Part shown: one piece after another, positions 17,128-27,353 of the stretch
Numbering within the stretch: position 1 is the first letter of the stretch
Layout: each line of letters starts with the position of its first letter
DNA from: Photobacterium marinum
GTDB taxonomy: Bacteria > Pseudomonadota > Gammaproteobacteria > Enterobacterales > Vibrionaceae
Assembly: GCF_000331515.1 (NCBI RefSeq)
Contig: NZ_AMZO01000001.1
Span: forward strand, 236,228-300,227
Length of the DNA stretch: 64,000 bases
Direction: 5' to 3'
Position numbers and translations under genes: made by a program
The notes under the pieces: model-generated
Databases searched by the model: none
What the model was told of the DNA's origin: nothing
What the model saw: the letters and a program-made list of their open reading frames with translations, nothing else

Positions 17128-19371
17128 ATGAGAAACAAGTTTGAGTTATTGGCACCGGGTGGCGATATTGAGTCTATAAAAGCGGCGATTGTTGCAGGTG
17201 CAGATGCAATATATTGCGGGCTTGATAATTTTAATGCCAGAAATCGAGCGACAAATTTAACATTTGATAACTTAAACGGTGTGGTAAGGCTTGCTCATAA
17301 ACGTAACTGCAAAGTATTTCTGACGCTTAACATTATTATTCTTGAAAGTGAAATCCCTGCGATTATCCGCCTGCTGAATAAGCTGGTGAATACCAAAATT
17401 GACGGGGTAATTGTTCAGGATCTGGGTCTGTTCTATATCCTGAAAGAGCATTTTAAAGATCTGGATGTACATGCTTCCACCCAGGTAAACACCCATAATA
17501 CAGGGCAAATCCGCTTTCTGAGTAAGCTGACAGCCAGCCGGGTGAATTTGTCCCGAGAGCTGAATATCGGTGAAATCAAACACTTGTCCTATTTTGGCAT
17601 CGAGCATAACGTTCTGACAGAAGTCTTTGTTCACGGCTCATACTGTATCGGTTTCTCCGGCTTGTGCTATATCAGCTCGGTTCGTAATGGCAGCTCAGGT
17701 AACCGTGGTCGTTGCAGTCAGCCATGTCGTGATCAGTACCAGACCACGACCGTCGGTAAAGATTACCCGCTTAACATGAAAGATAACTCCGCATTTTCAG
17801 ATCTGAAGGAGTTGGTTGATGCCGGTGTCTATTCCCTGAAAGTGGAAGGGCGAATTAAGAAATCTCATTACGTTTATACGGCTGTCGATAACTGGAATCG
17901 TCAGTTGAATAGCTACTGCAACAGCGGTGAGGTGTTGACAGATAACAGCGAGCTTTACACCGTATTTAACCGTGACTTCTCGAACGGTTATCTGATGGGG
18001 GATATCCACAAAGGGATGTTCATTGATAACCCGCGTGATAACTCGGCGAAGCATTTTGCCAGCCTGAGCAACTGCAATACGGAAGACGGCTTTAAGCAGA
18101 TTAAGAAAAAACTCTACGATGATAAGACAGAGATCATCAAGACAGTTGAAGCCAAAATCAAAGATCTGAGTATTGATAAGTTGCCGCTGGTTGTGACCGT
18201 ATCCGGGCAGGCTGGTACAAAACTGAAAGTCACAGTGACTTCGCCGGAAAACACGTTTGAGGTTTATTCTGAGTCTGAGCTGATTAACTCTGACAAGTAC
18301 ACCATCGATCGTACTTGTAACGAAAAGTGGCTTAAGTGCCTGAATAATGAAGATTATATTATTGAATCGTTCAACAGCGAAGAACTCGCAGGTAGCTTAT
18401 ATGTACCGTTTTATGAATTGGCTGAGATGAAAGATCATATCGCCTTTATCATAAATGGTTCGAAGACGCGGATTAAGGCGATTGATACTCCTAAGCTGGA
18501 AAAAACGGCATCGCTTGCAACCCAGCCGAGTTTGTCTGTTTTGATTTCAGCAGAGAATGATGTGGCGCTGTGTGACAGCACATCAGCTGATATTTATTAT
18601 CAGCTGCCTGATGGTTTGCATGCTGAATTATCTAAGCTGGTTGAGCTGTTCAAGCAGAACCCGAAATTGATCCCATGGTTCCCTGCAATTCTGATTGGGG
18701 AAAACTATGAAGCGGCAGTCGCGTTCTTAGAGCAGGTTAAACCTGAGCTTATTGTTACGAACAATACTGGTGTGGCTTATGCAGCATATGAGCAGGGTAT
18801 CGATTGGGTAGCAGGCCCGCAACTGAACGTCACTAACTCCTTCAGCCTGCAATGTATGAAAGAAGAGTTCAACTGCACAGGCTCTTTCATTTCCAATGAG
18901 ATTAAGAAGCAGCAAATCAAACATATTGTCAGGCCGCATAACTTTAAGCTGTTCTACAGCATCTATCATCCGATTATGCTGTTAACCAGTCGCCAGTGTT
19001 TGTTCCATCAAACCGTTGGCTGTAAGAAGAAGCGCTTTGATCATCGCTGCCTGAAAAAGTGTGATAAGTCGGCATCGATTTTAAGCCTGAAGGATTCCGC
19101 TTTTGTGGTGGATAAGCAGCGTGGCAGTCATAACACCATGTACAGTGAGCACAATTACCTCAACCTGGATATCCTGACAGATCTGCCGGGAATGTTCTCC
19201 AGCTACTTCATTGATTTGAGAAATATTCAGACTGCGACGCAGGTGACGGTAGATAAAACGTCTGTCATTGAAAGGTTCCAGCATCTTATTGATGGGACGT
19301 CGACTGTAAGAAGTGAAATTGAGTCAGTGATAGCTCCGACTACTAAGTCGCAATATATCAAGGGACTATAG
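17128..19371 (+). CDS. U32 family protein, RlhA-like
   Basis: 747 residues of the peptidase U32 group. The N-terminal TIM-barrel-like part begins FELLAPGGDIESIKAAIVAGADAIYCGL and contains the U32 signature EVFVHGSYCIGFSGLCYIS. Four cysteines in that region (GSYC, GLC, GRC, QPC) are placed as in UbiU/RlhA-type proteins that bind an iron-sulfur cluster. The length and long C-terminal extension (with a second Cys-rich block near QCLFHQTVGC) fit RlhA, which is needed for hydroxylation of 23S rRNA C2501. ATG 17128 is the likely start; GTG 17113 is an alternative. Confidence 0.85.
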   Translation: MRNKFELLAPGGDIESIKAAIVAGADAIYCGLDNFNARNRATNLTFDNLNGVVRLAHKRNCKVFLTLNIIILESEIPAIIRLLNKLVNTKIDGVIVQDLGLFYILKEHFKDLDVHASTQVNTHNTGQIRFLSKLTASRVNLSRELNIGEIKHLSYFGIEHNVLTEVFVHGSYCIGFSGLCYISSVRNGSSGNRGRCSQPCRDQYQTTTVGKDYPLNMKDNSAFSDLKELVDAGVYSLKVEGRIKKSHYVYTAVDNWNRQLNSYCNSGEVLTDNSELYTVFNRDFSNGYLMGDIHKGMFIDNPRDNSAKHFASLSNCNTEDGFKQIKKKLYDDKTEIIKTVEAKIKDLSIDKLPLVVTVSGQAGTKLKVTVTSPENTFEVYSESELINSDKYTIDRTCNEKWLKCLNNEDYIIESFNSEELAGSLYVPFYELAEMKDHIAFIINGSKTRIKAIDTPKLEKTASLATQPSLSVLISAENDVALCDSTSADIYYQLPDGLHAELSKLVELFKQNPKLIPWFPAILIGENYEAAVAFLEQVKPELIVTNNTGVAYAAYEQGIDWVAGPQLNVTNSFSLQCMKEEFNCTGSFISNEIKKQQIKHIVRPHNFKLFYSIYHPIMLLTSRQCLFHQTVGCKKKRFDHRCLKKCDKSASILSLKDSAFVVDKQRGSHNTMYSEHNYLNLDILTDLPGMFSSYFIDLRNIQTATQVTVDKTSVIERFQHLIDGTSTVRSEIESVIAPTTKSQYIKGL

Positions 19372-19417
19372 CATAGCTGAGGGTTATACCCTAGTATCCA
19401 ATTAGTTCATACCTCAG

Positions 19418-19448
19418 GCGCCGGATAGAGATATCCGGCGCTTTTTTT
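19418..19448 (+). terminator. Rho-independent terminator after the U32 gene
   Basis: Ten-base-pair stem GCGCCGGATA / TATCCGGCGC with a four-base loop and a T run. Confidence 0.9.
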
Positions 19449-19824
19449 GCGGTGGTGAAATTGAGCGTACTGATTAAAAAGGCAATATTGTACTTTGTAT
19501 TTTTATTTGTGTGACATATTATTCCACCTGACGCATGTGCAGTGGTGCTCATTGCTTGGTTGATGGGACATTTTTGACTGATATTAATGGTTGATAGCAG
19601 ATGAATGTCTGGTTCTTGTTTTCTGTCGATTAAAACTTATTGACTTTCGATAAGAAGTTGCTGTTTAATGAATTCGAACGCTGTATAATTCTATACAATA
19701 AATGACAAAGTGCTACATAAACTCGCGCATGGCTTCGGCATAATTTTGCTTTGAGAACTGTGGGATTCGGGCCGGTGGTCTGAAGGCGTTCTGTATTAAT
19801 TTCTTATCAACGACGGAATAGATT
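19449..19824 (+). promoter_or_regulatory. Upstream region of the tripartite export operon
   Basis: 376 bases without a gene. A consensus -10 hexamer TATAAT lies at 19684-19689; upstream hexamers resembling a -35 (for example TTGCTG at 19658) are spaced less well, so the promoter call is tentative. No regulator site is recognised. It serves the five-gene operon that begins at 19825. Confidence 0.35.
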
Positions 19825-20955
19825 ATGAAAAAGCGCTGGATCGCAGCGTCACTGACAGCTGTTTGTTTGGCCGGAGCAGGGTATTACGCTTATCCGGACG
19901 CAGAGACTAATGACATGTTGCCTTTGATTACGGCTGCAACAGGAACAATTGAAAAGCAGGCAGTGGCTGTCGGACAGATTGTTCCGGCTCACTCGGTACA
20001 GATTAAATCTCAGATCGAGGGCATAGTAGGTGAGGTTTACCATAAAGTTGGTGAAAACGTTGAAGCAGGTACACCGCTTTTCAAAATTCGACCGAATCCT
20101 ACACCGGTTCGCCTCACCGAAGCCGTGACACAGCTGATGACAAGTGAAGCTGAGTTGGAATCTTCGCAACGAAAGCTGGAAAACTTGCAGCGTTTGGTAG
20201 ACCAGAAAGTCGTACCGGAAAACTACGGTCAGTACATTGAAGCTAGGGCTAACGTTAAGCGGGCCAAAGCTGATTTACAGCAGAAGCAACAGAATCTGGA
20301 TCTAATTCGAAGCGGTGAGTCTTCAGTAGGCGAGTCAAAGCTGACGTCAACCATTTATGCTCCGGTCAGCGGGACGATTCTTAACGTAAAAGTAGAAGTT
20401 GGTGAGCCGATTATCTCTACTGAATCCAGCCAGTCAGCATCCGAGATGATGACGCTGGCAAATATGGACGACATGATTTTTAAAGGCAGTGTCAGTGAGC
20501 ATGATGCCGCACAGTTGCATGATGGTATGCCTGTAACCATCACGCTTGCACCATACCCGGAAGCTGAGCTGACAGGCACTTTGAGTAAAGTTGCTGTTCA
20601 GTCAGAAAAGCTGAACTCTTCATCCAGTAATAGCAGTAACAGTTTTGACAACGGATTTGAAGTTGAAGTCAGCAATATTTATTTTCCTAAAGGGCTGACC
20701 ATTCGTTCCGGTTTTTCAGCAACTGCGAAAATCATTTTGAAAAAGGCGGAATCAGTGACCACGATTCCTGAGCGTGTTCTTCAGTTTAGCGGTGAAAATC
20801 CGGAAGTGCTGGTGGCTGATGACTCTGAACAAGGTTTTCACACAGAGCCAGTTAAGTTAGGGCTTTCTGATGGAATAAACGTTGAAGTGGTATCCGGGCT
20901 GAAAGAAGGCGATGAAATCGTTGACTCCAGTATGATGGGTGCGCCGAATGTTTAG
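19825..20955 (+). CDS. HlyD/MacA-type periplasmic adaptor protein
   Basis: 376 residues. An N-terminal signal anchor (about residues 4-24) is followed by a lipoyl/barrel-sandwich half (VGQIVPAHSVQIKSQIEGIVGEVYHKVGENVEAGTPLFKI), a long coiled-coil hairpin (about 95-160, rich in Glu, Gln and Lys), the returning half (STIYAPVSGTILNVKVEVGEPI), a beta barrel and a membrane-proximal domain. It should bridge the inner-membrane permeases and the outer-membrane channel encoded next. A Ser/Asn run (about 269-278) is unusual. It is the first gene of five and overlaps the next by eight bases. Confidence 0.9.
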   Translation: MKKRWIAASLTAVCLAGAGYYAYPDAETNDMLPLITAATGTIEKQAVAVGQIVPAHSVQIKSQIEGIVGEVYHKVGENVEAGTPLFKIRPNPTPVRLTEAVTQLMTSEAELESSQRKLENLQRLVDQKVVPENYGQYIEARANVKRAKADLQQKQQNLDLIRSGESSVGESKLTSTIYAPVSGTILNVKVEVGEPIISTESSQSASEMMTLANMDDMIFKGSVSEHDAAQLHDGMPVTITLAPYPEAELTGTLSKVAVQSEKLNSSSSNSSNSFDNGFEVEVSNIYFPKGLTIRSGFSATAKIILKKAESVTTIPERVLQFSGENPEVLVADDSEQGFHTEPVKLGLSDGINVEVVSGLKEGDEIVDSSMMGAPNV

Positions 20956-22267
20956 TACTCAGCAGCTGATTAAGCATCAGAAAATCGTAAAGCACAGCGT
21001 AATGGCCAAGGCCATTTTATCTGGACTATCTCTGGCATTAATGACTGCGAGTTTTCAAAGCCATGCGATGACGATTGAACAGGCCTGGAAAGCAGCAAAA
21101 GCGTACGATCCTGATTATCAGAAAGCGCAGATTGGTGAAAAGATCGGAGAAACTAATGTTCGCAGTAGCCGAAGTGACTTGCTGCCTGATTTAACCCTTA
21201 GTGCAAATAGCAATTGGTATGAGCATAACGACAATACGACAGGTTACAGTGTCACGCTTAATCAGGTGTTGTGGGACAGCAGTAAGTGGTCAAAGCTTGA
21301 TGCCAGTGAAGCTTTGGCAATGGAAGCGCGGTTAAAAGTTCAGCAGGCTCACAATGAATTAGCTGAGAAACTGATAACTGCTTATCTGAATCTGGCGCAG
21401 GCTCAGGGCGATTTTCGTCTTGCTCAGCAAAAGCTGGTTGAGGGTGAAAAGCAGCTTAACATTATTGAGCAGAACTTCCGTGCCGGTAAGTCAATGTCGA
21501 CGGAGCTGGAAGATGCTAAAGCCAACCAGGTTGATATAGACGCAGAACTTCTCGCTAAGCAATCTTTGGTTGAAGAGCGGAAAGCCGGACTGGCAGCTTT
21601 AATTAGCAGCTTTCCGGAGCAAGTTGATGAAATCAGTACGAGTGATTTAAACAAGCCGCAAATGGCAGTGCAGAGCCAGGATGAATGGCTGACTCTGGCA
21701 AAAAATAATAGTCCTGAACTATTGGCGGCGAAACAAAAGCTTAAATCGGTCGAATTTGGTCAGGAGCAGGCCGAGTCCGGGTATTATCCGACAGTTACCG
21801 GGCAGGTGAGCTATAGCGATAATGATCGCTCAAGCCAGCATGATTTGAATGCCGGGATTACGCTGTCTTTGCCGATTGACCTTAATGGTTCCACCAAAGC
21901 AAACGTTGATCTTTCTAAGTTGGAAGTGATGCAGGCCAAACAGGATGTTCGCAGTGTTGAAATTCGCATTAGCGAACAAATCCAGACTCGTTTTAACCAG
22001 ATTGATTTTGACTGGCAGCGGGTCGAAATGGCTCAGCAACAAGTAAATTCACGAGAAAGGGCACTAAAAAGCAAGCAGGCTGTCTACAATGCTGGTCTTG
22101 CGACAGCAGATGACGTTATTGATGCTCACAACAGGCTTTATGACAGTAAGAACAGCCTTCAGTCTCTGTTGTATCAATACTGGTTGCATCGGGTTGCTCT
22201 GTTAAAGTCTGTCGGTCAGTTAAACGACGATACGATTAAACATATATCACGGGCACTGCAGTCATGA
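20948..22267 (+). CDS. TolC family outer-membrane efflux protein
   Basis: 439 residues from ATG 20948. A hydrophobic signal lies at about residues 21-40, ending SFQSHA before MTIEQAW; an internal ATG at 21002 would give a standard signal peptide and is a real alternative. The two internally repeated halves, each with long amphipathic helices (for example AHNELAEKLITAYLNLAQAQ), are the TolC pattern. It forms the outer-membrane exit duct of the export system. It overlaps the adaptor gene by eight bases and the next gene by four (ATGA), so the genes are translationally coupled. Confidence 0.88.
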   Translation: MFSTQQLIKHQKIVKHSVMAKAILSGLSLALMTASFQSHAMTIEQAWKAAKAYDPDYQKAQIGEKIGETNVRSSRSDLLPDLTLSANSNWYEHNDNTTGYSVTLNQVLWDSSKWSKLDASEALAMEARLKVQQAHNELAEKLITAYLNLAQAQGDFRLAQQKLVEGEKQLNIIEQNFRAGKSMSTELEDAKANQVDIDAELLAKQSLVEERKAGLAALISSFPEQVDEISTSDLNKPQMAVQSQDEWLTLAKNNSPELLAAKQKLKSVEFGQEQAESGYYPTVTGQVSYSDNDRSSQHDLNAGITLSLPIDLNGSTKANVDLSKLEVMQAKQDVRSVEIRISEQIQTRFNQIDFDWQRVEMAQQQVNSRERALKSKQAVYNAGLATADDVIDAHNRLYDSKNSLQSLLYQYWLHRVALLKSVGQLNDDTIKHISRALQS

Positions 22268-23481
22268 GTGCGCTGATTCTGCAAACTATTCAGACTTTGT
22301 TGGCGCATAGGCTGAGAAGCATGTTGGCGATGATCGCTATCGTTTGGGGGATCGTCTCGGTATTGGTGTTGGTGGCCTTAGGTGAAGGTTTTTATCAGGT
22401 TAATACCAAAGCATTTTCAATGTTACTTAGTGATACTCAGCCGGTATGGCCTGAAATGACGAGCAAGCCATGGCAAGGTTTGCCTGCAAGAAGAGAGGTT
22501 TCAGTAACAGAAACCGAGATGAGACAGCTTGAACGTCAGCCTGCTGTGGAAGGCATCTCTGTCATTTATCAAAACTGGGAAGCCAGCGTGTCAGATATGC
22601 AAGGGCTGGGGTTGCCGGGGTATGTTCGGGGAGTCGATGGGTATTTCTCAACATGGCGGAAGCAAAAGCTAATTAGCGGCTCACGGTCAATTAGTCCGAA
22701 TGATATTCTTAACCATAATCGTGTTGCTGTCGTGGGTTGGCAGTTGGCCCAAATTGGTGGTTTGAGCCTTGGCGGTGAGTTAAAGATAAATAGTATTCCG
22801 TTCACTATCATCGGTGTTACCGAGGAAAGCGAAGGCGGTTTTCGGATGGATAATGATGAGCAGCAGGTGATAATCCCGTCTTCTGTGTTCACGGATATCT
22901 GGCAGAAAAATCCAGGGATGTTGATTGTGCAACCGGCGGAAGGTATATCCGGTGTGGTATTGCGCAAAAGTCTGATGTCGTTCTTTGCCAAACAGCAGCA
23001 CTTTGATCCGAGTGACAATCGCGCTATGTATATGCCTGATTTCAGCAAAGATGCGAAGTTCTTTACTACTTTACTTCGTGGTATTCAGATGTTTCTTGGT
23101 GCAAGCGGGGCGATGACCCTTGCTGTTGGTGCTTTGGGTGTAGCCAATATTATGTTTCTGTCCGTAACGGAACGAACCCGTGAGATTGGTATCCGCCTTG
23201 CGATAGGAGCAACACCGGGGAGCATTTTGGTTCAGTTCATGACTGAAGGTGGAATTTTAGTGCTGGCTGGAACTGGTGTGGGGCTTTTATTGTCTTATGG
23301 TTTTGTTACCGCGATGACAGTTATCGGAATACCTGACTGGCTGGGGATTCCGCAAATCACGCTTGATGCTGTTTTGATGGCGTTGGGGGTAACTGCTGTG
23401 CTGGCAATGATGGCGGCATATTTTCCGGCGAAAAGGGCTTCTAAGCTGACACCTGTAATTGCATTGGGGGCGAGGGGATAA
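22264..23481 (+). CDS. MacB-type ABC transporter permease, first subunit
   Basis: 405 residues with the MacB/FtsX layout: a first transmembrane helix (about 20-42, MLAMIAIVWGIVSVLVLVAL), a large periplasmic MacB_PCD domain (about 45-270), and three C-terminal helices with the signature VTERTREIGIRLAIGATPGSILVQF. No ATP-binding domain is fused; the ATPase is a separate gene. The start overlaps the TolC-like stop as ATGA. It probably pairs with the second permease as a heterodimer. Confidence 0.9.
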   Translation: MSALILQTIQTLLAHRLRSMLAMIAIVWGIVSVLVLVALGEGFYQVNTKAFSMLLSDTQPVWPEMTSKPWQGLPARREVSVTETEMRQLERQPAVEGISVIYQNWEASVSDMQGLGLPGYVRGVDGYFSTWRKQKLISGSRSISPNDILNHNRVAVVGWQLAQIGGLSLGGELKINSIPFTIIGVTEESEGGFRMDNDEQQVIIPSSVFTDIWQKNPGMLIVQPAEGISGVVLRKSLMSFFAKQQHFDPSDNRAMYMPDFSKDAKFFTTLLRGIQMFLGASGAMTLAVGALGVANIMFLSVTERTREIGIRLAIGATPGSILVQFMTEGGILVLAGTGVGLLLSYGFVTAMTVIGIPDWLGIPQITLDAVLMALGVTAVLAMMAAYFPAKRASKLTPVIALGARG

Positions 23482-23482
23482 G

Positions 23483-24763
23483 ATGTTTTTACTTCGTCAG
23501 ATATTTCAGGAAATGGCGGCAGAAAAATTGCGCCTTAGCCTGACAATTCTTGCTGTGGTATGGGCAACAGTGTGTATCACAGTGATGTTGTCTGTCGGTG
23601 AAGGGGTACGTCAGGGCTTAATCAGAAGTTCAGAAAGTGGCAATGGTAAACTGATTTATTTAAATGGTGGTTATGTCAGCAAAAACTTTGGGCATTTTCA
23701 CCAGGGGCAGCGTGTAAACCTCAATCCGGAAGATATTGATTTAATTCGTGCTCTGCCTTCGGTAAAAAAAGCGGAGCCAAGTGGTTATTGGAGTGCAGAT
23801 GTCACAAATGGAGATAATGGAACATGGCAGTCTCCACTGGCTGTTTATCCCGGTTACCGTGACCTGATGGGATTTAAGATGGTACCGGGTAGTCGCTGGT
23901 TTAATCCGCTGGATATGAAAGAGCAGCGAAAAGTGATTGTTCTTGGCCAGAGTGCAGCTTACCTGCTCTTTAATGACAGTGATGAATTTGATTGGCTTGA
24001 TTCACCGAAACTGACGTCAAATCCGGTTGGTAAAACCGTTAAAGTGGGGAATGAAGATTTTACCCTGATAGGTTTAATAGAAAGTAGCAGCGCCAACGTT
24101 GAAAACGGTGTGCCGCTGGATTACGCCGTATTTGTGCCTTTTACCACCTGGCGAAGGTTCAATCCGAATGAGGCAATCAATGCTATTAATATTGAACCGG
24201 TAAAAAAAGTGGATCGTCTGCAACTGGCGAAGACTGCGAAACAGGTAATCGCCCGTAAATATGAAGCCAGTATGGTGGATGAGCAGCTTATTCAGACTCA
24301 GGATCTGCTGTTGCGTCAGAAAACTATGCGACGCTTTTTGATTGGCCTGCAAAGTTTCCTCGGTGTTATTGGTTTGGTCACCTTGGGTGTGGCTGGTATC
24401 GGTATCGCCAATGTAATGTATGCAACGGTGAAACGTGCTACACGGGACATCGGTATCCGGATGGCAATCGGTGCGACACCGGGGGATATAAAACGGCATT
24501 ATTTACTGCAGTCACTGCTGACAATGGCAATTGGCGGCATGTTAGGACTCATGCTGACATTCAGTTTGGTAGAGCTTCTGCAAAGCTTGCCGTTTGATGG
24601 CAATGCAATTTATGAAGAATTAGGGAAGCCGAAACCAGAGCTTTCAGTCTCCATCGTAATCATTGTTATTCTGGCTTTGGGCCTCGTTGGTATCGCTGCC
24701 GCCTGGTTCCCTGCAAATCGCGCAGCCGGTATCACGCCTTTAGAGGCGCTTCAAAGTGAATGA
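23483..24763 (+). CDS. MacB-type ABC transporter permease, second subunit
   Basis: 426 residues with the same plan as the gene before it: one N-terminal helix, a periplasmic domain of about 240 residues, and three C-terminal helices holding KRATRDIGIRMAIGATPGDIKRHYLL. I chose ATG 23483, one base past the upstream stop, with AGGGGA just before it; a frame open from 23459 lacks a site. Two diverged permeases in one operon imply a heterodimer and not a MacB homodimer. Confidence 0.9.
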   Translation: MFLLRQIFQEMAAEKLRLSLTILAVVWATVCITVMLSVGEGVRQGLIRSSESGNGKLIYLNGGYVSKNFGHFHQGQRVNLNPEDIDLIRALPSVKKAEPSGYWSADVTNGDNGTWQSPLAVYPGYRDLMGFKMVPGSRWFNPLDMKEQRKVIVLGQSAAYLLFNDSDEFDWLDSPKLTSNPVGKTVKVGNEDFTLIGLIESSSANVENGVPLDYAVFVPFTTWRRFNPNEAINAINIEPVKKVDRLQLAKTAKQVIARKYEASMVDEQLIQTQDLLLRQKTMRRFLIGLQSFLGVIGLVTLGVAGIGIANVMYATVKRATRDIGIRMAIGATPGDIKRHYLLQSLLTMAIGGMLGLMLTFSLVELLQSLPFDGNAIYEELGKPKPELSVSIVIIVILALGLVGIAAAWFPANRAAGITPLEALQSE

Positions 24764-24791
24764 TTACAGGTATAAGAAAAATAGGACAAGT

Positions 24792-25511
24792 ATGTCGACA
24801 TCGACCCCATTAGTACAGCTAAGCAATATTTGTAAGTATTACCAGAGTGGTGAGGAAACAGTTCGCGCATTGGATCAGGTATCGCTGAACATTCACCATG
24901 GGGAATATCTGTCAATTTTAGGCCCTTCAGGTTCGGGCAAGTCAACTTTAATGAATGTGTTGGGCTGCCTCGATAAACCGACGTCAGGGGATTACCACCT
25001 TGATAACGAAGATGTTTCAGTGATGAGCAGCAAACAGTTGGCAGCAATCCGTAATCGTAATATCGGTTTTGTGTTCCAGGGTTTTAACTTGCTCGATTAT
25101 GGCAGTGCTCTGGACAATGTGGCTTTGCCGTTGGTTTACAGCGGTATTAAGGCTAAAGAGCGCAGAGAGAAAGCTGCTTACCTTCTTGAACGTGTTGGGC
25201 TGGGTGAGCGTATGGATCACAAACCCAATCAGCTGTCAGGCGGTCAGAAGCAGCGGGTAGCCATTGCCAGAGCTCTGGTGAATGATCCTCAGATCATTCT
25301 TGCCGATGAACCGACTGGTGCGCTGGATTCCCGCTCGGGCAGCGAGATCGAAGCATTGTTTAATGAATTGCATCAGGAAGGGCGAACCCTGATTGTGGTG
25401 ACCCATGATGTTGCACTGGCAAAGCGAACGCACAGAATCATCAATATCAAAGATGGTCAGGTAGTCGGGGACGAGCAATTGGTTCCGCGAGAAACTGAAT
25501 TAGTTTTATGA
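24792..25511 (+). CDS. MacB/LolD-type ABC transporter ATPase
   Basis: 239 residues with all ABC ATPase motifs: Walker A GPSGSGKST, a Q-loop in GFVFQGFNLL, signature LSGGQKQRVAIARAL, Walker B IILADEPTGALD and the H-loop VVTHD. It should drive the two permeases as a mechanotransmission exporter. I chose ATG 24792 because AGGA lies five bases upstream; the frame is open from 24756, inside the permease gene. It ends the operon and is followed by a shared terminator. Confidence 0.92.
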   Translation: MSTSTPLVQLSNICKYYQSGEETVRALDQVSLNIHHGEYLSILGPSGSGKSTLMNVLGCLDKPTSGDYHLDNEDVSVMSSKQLAAIRNRNIGFVFQGFNLLDYGSALDNVALPLVYSGIKAKERREKAAYLLERVGLGERMDHKPNQLSGGQKQRVAIARALVNDPQIILADEPTGALDSRSGSEIEALFNELHQEGRTLIVVTHDVALAKRTHRIINIKDGQVVGDEQLVPRETELVL

Positions 25512-25546
25512 TCTGAGCTGAGTCGTTTTAGCCTGAGCTCAGGCAG

Positions 25547-25587
25547 AAAAAAGCCCCGGTGGAGCATGCGGTCACCGGGGCTTTTTC
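25547..25587. terminator. Bidirectional terminator between export operon and POT gene
   Basis: Stem GCCCCGGTG / CACCGGGGC with an 11-base loop, A run before and T run after, placed between convergent genes. Confidence 0.88.
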
Positions 25588-25608
25588 TTACAGCGAATTT
25601 AATGATGA

Positions 25609-27096
25609 TTAGTGCTGAGCTACATGGCCTTCGGCAATGCTGTCTTCAGCTTTCATCATACGGTTCAGAACCGGAGTAGTGATTGCCATAACAAACGCTA
25701 CAGCAAGGGTAACCAGACCGATGTTCTGGAATACTTCAGTATACAGCGGCAGAGTCTTCAGAGGATCTGTCACGTTTTCAGGAACTGCACTGAAGGAAGC
25801 AACATAACCACCAATGATGAAGGAAGCTGCCTGTGTCAGGAACCATGCACCCATTGTAAAGCCCATCAGACGCTGAGGTACCAGGCTGGCAACCATCGCA
25901 AGGCCAAGACCACTGATCAGCAGTTCACCCAAGCTCTGGAACATGTAAACCAGTACCATCCACCAGATAGAAACCATACCTGTGCTGTCAGCGAACATCA
26001 TGCCGGCTGCAGCAATAGACAAGAAGCCGAATGCACACATGAACATACCCAGAGTAAATTTACCCGGCATAGACAAATCGCGGCCACGGCTGCCGTAATA
26101 AGTGTACATGTAAGCCAGGATTGGGCTACAAAGAACGACCCAGAATGGGTTCAGTGCTTGTAGGCTGACAGGGTTGATATCAAAGCCGAACAGTTCAGTA
26201 CGGACGTTATAGATAGCGAAGAAGTTCAATGAAGTCGGCATCTGAGCATACAGAACGTAGAACACGATAGCCTGAAGCATCAGTACGAAAGCGACAATCA
26301 TCTTCTTGCGGGTTGCACCTGTGGTTTTAAACGTCTCTTTCAGGAAGATAGACACTACGCCAACGCCGATCAGACCCAATACCATATTTGCCATGAAGAT
26401 GTTCTGAAGCAACCAGGCACAAATCAGGGTAGAAACAATCGTACCCGCGATAACAATACCCAGCTTTTTCATTTCGATTGGCTGCGCATCCGGTTCAGAA
26501 CCGATACCCTGAACAGTATTGCGGAACATTATGTAGCTCAACAGGCTGGCAATCAGACCTAGGCCACAGATAACAAACGCGGTTGCGTAACCGAATTTAT
26601 CTGCAATGACCGGACTAAGAGACAGAGACACCAGTGAGCCGATGTTGATGGACATGTAGTACAGGGTGAATGCACCATCCAGACGGCTGTCACCTTCTTC
26701 ATAACACTTAGAAAGCAGGCTTGAAGGGTTAGCCTTGAACAGGCCGTTACCTACAGCAATAGCACCCAGTGCGAAGAAGATGAAATTCGGATGAAGGATT
26801 GAAAAGCCCATCATGAAGTAGCCAGCCGCCAGTACAATGGCACCGAAGATCATGGTGCGCTTGGTACCCAGTACGTGGTCACCGACATAACCACCAACAG
26901 AAACCAGGCCGTAAACCAGTGCAGCAAATGCACCGAAGGTAACAAATGAGTCCTGTTGGCTGAATCCCAGCTGTTGTACGAAGAAGACCGCAAGAATACC
27001 TTGCAGACCGTAGTAACCAAAACGCTCCCATAATTCGATGAAAAATATCATTTTAAATGGTTTTGGTTGGTCGAAAATGCTTACTTTATTGGGCAT
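25609..27096 (-). CDS. POT-family di-/tripeptide:proton symporter
   Basis: 495 residues with about 14 transmembrane helices. The proton-coupling motif [10 protein letters not shown] (about residues 21-30, ExxERFxYY) and the PTR2 signature with [17 protein letters not shown] identify the DtpA/DtpB branch of proton-dependent oligopeptide transporters in the inner membrane. It imports di- and tripeptides. It is more like E. coli dtp genes than the two POT proteins at 30653 and 32435. A single gene with its own promoter region at 27097-27353, where I see no named operator. Confidence 0.9.
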   Translation of the reverse strand: MPNKVSIFDQPKPFKMIFFIELWERFGYYGLQGILAVFFVQQLGFSQQDSFVTFGAFAALVYGLVSVGGYVGDHVLGTKRTMIFGAIVLAAGYFMMGFSILHPNFIFFALGAIAVGNGLFKANPSSLLSKCYEEGDSRLDGAFTLYYMSINIGSLVSLSLSPVIADKFGYATAFVICGLGLIASLLSYIMFRNTVQGIGSEPDAQPIEMKKLGIVIAGTIVSTLICAWLLQNIFMANMVLGLIGVGVVSIFLKETFKTTGATRKKMIVAFVLMLQAIVFYVLYAQMPTSLNFFAIYNVRTELFGFDINPVSLQALNPFWVVLCSPILAYMYTYYGSRGRDLSMPGKFTLGMFMCAFGFLSIAAAGMMFADSTGMVSIWWMVLVYMFQSLGELLISGLGLAMVASLVPQRLMGFTMGAWFLTQAASFIIGGYVASFSAVPENVTDPLKTLPLYTEVFQNIGLVTLAVAFVMAITTPVLNRMMKAEDSIAEGHVAQH

Positions 27097-27353
27097 AATA
27101 GAGTAATTCTCTGCTGTTATTGGATTTGGGTGGTGATTAAAACTCTTATGCGAGTTGAATAAAGTGATATTGTCGATCGTTTAAAGATGTTTCATGTGAC
27201 TGCTGTCGCATAACCGGATGGATGTCGGTAAAAAATCGCGTGCTGAGATGAAAAAACAGTCAAAACTTTGCTTTTAATATGCTGGGGCGTGTAACAATTG
27301 TTCCCATAGAGTTTCACTTTATCTTATGGGAGGGGGGCGGTGGGTAGAAACTG

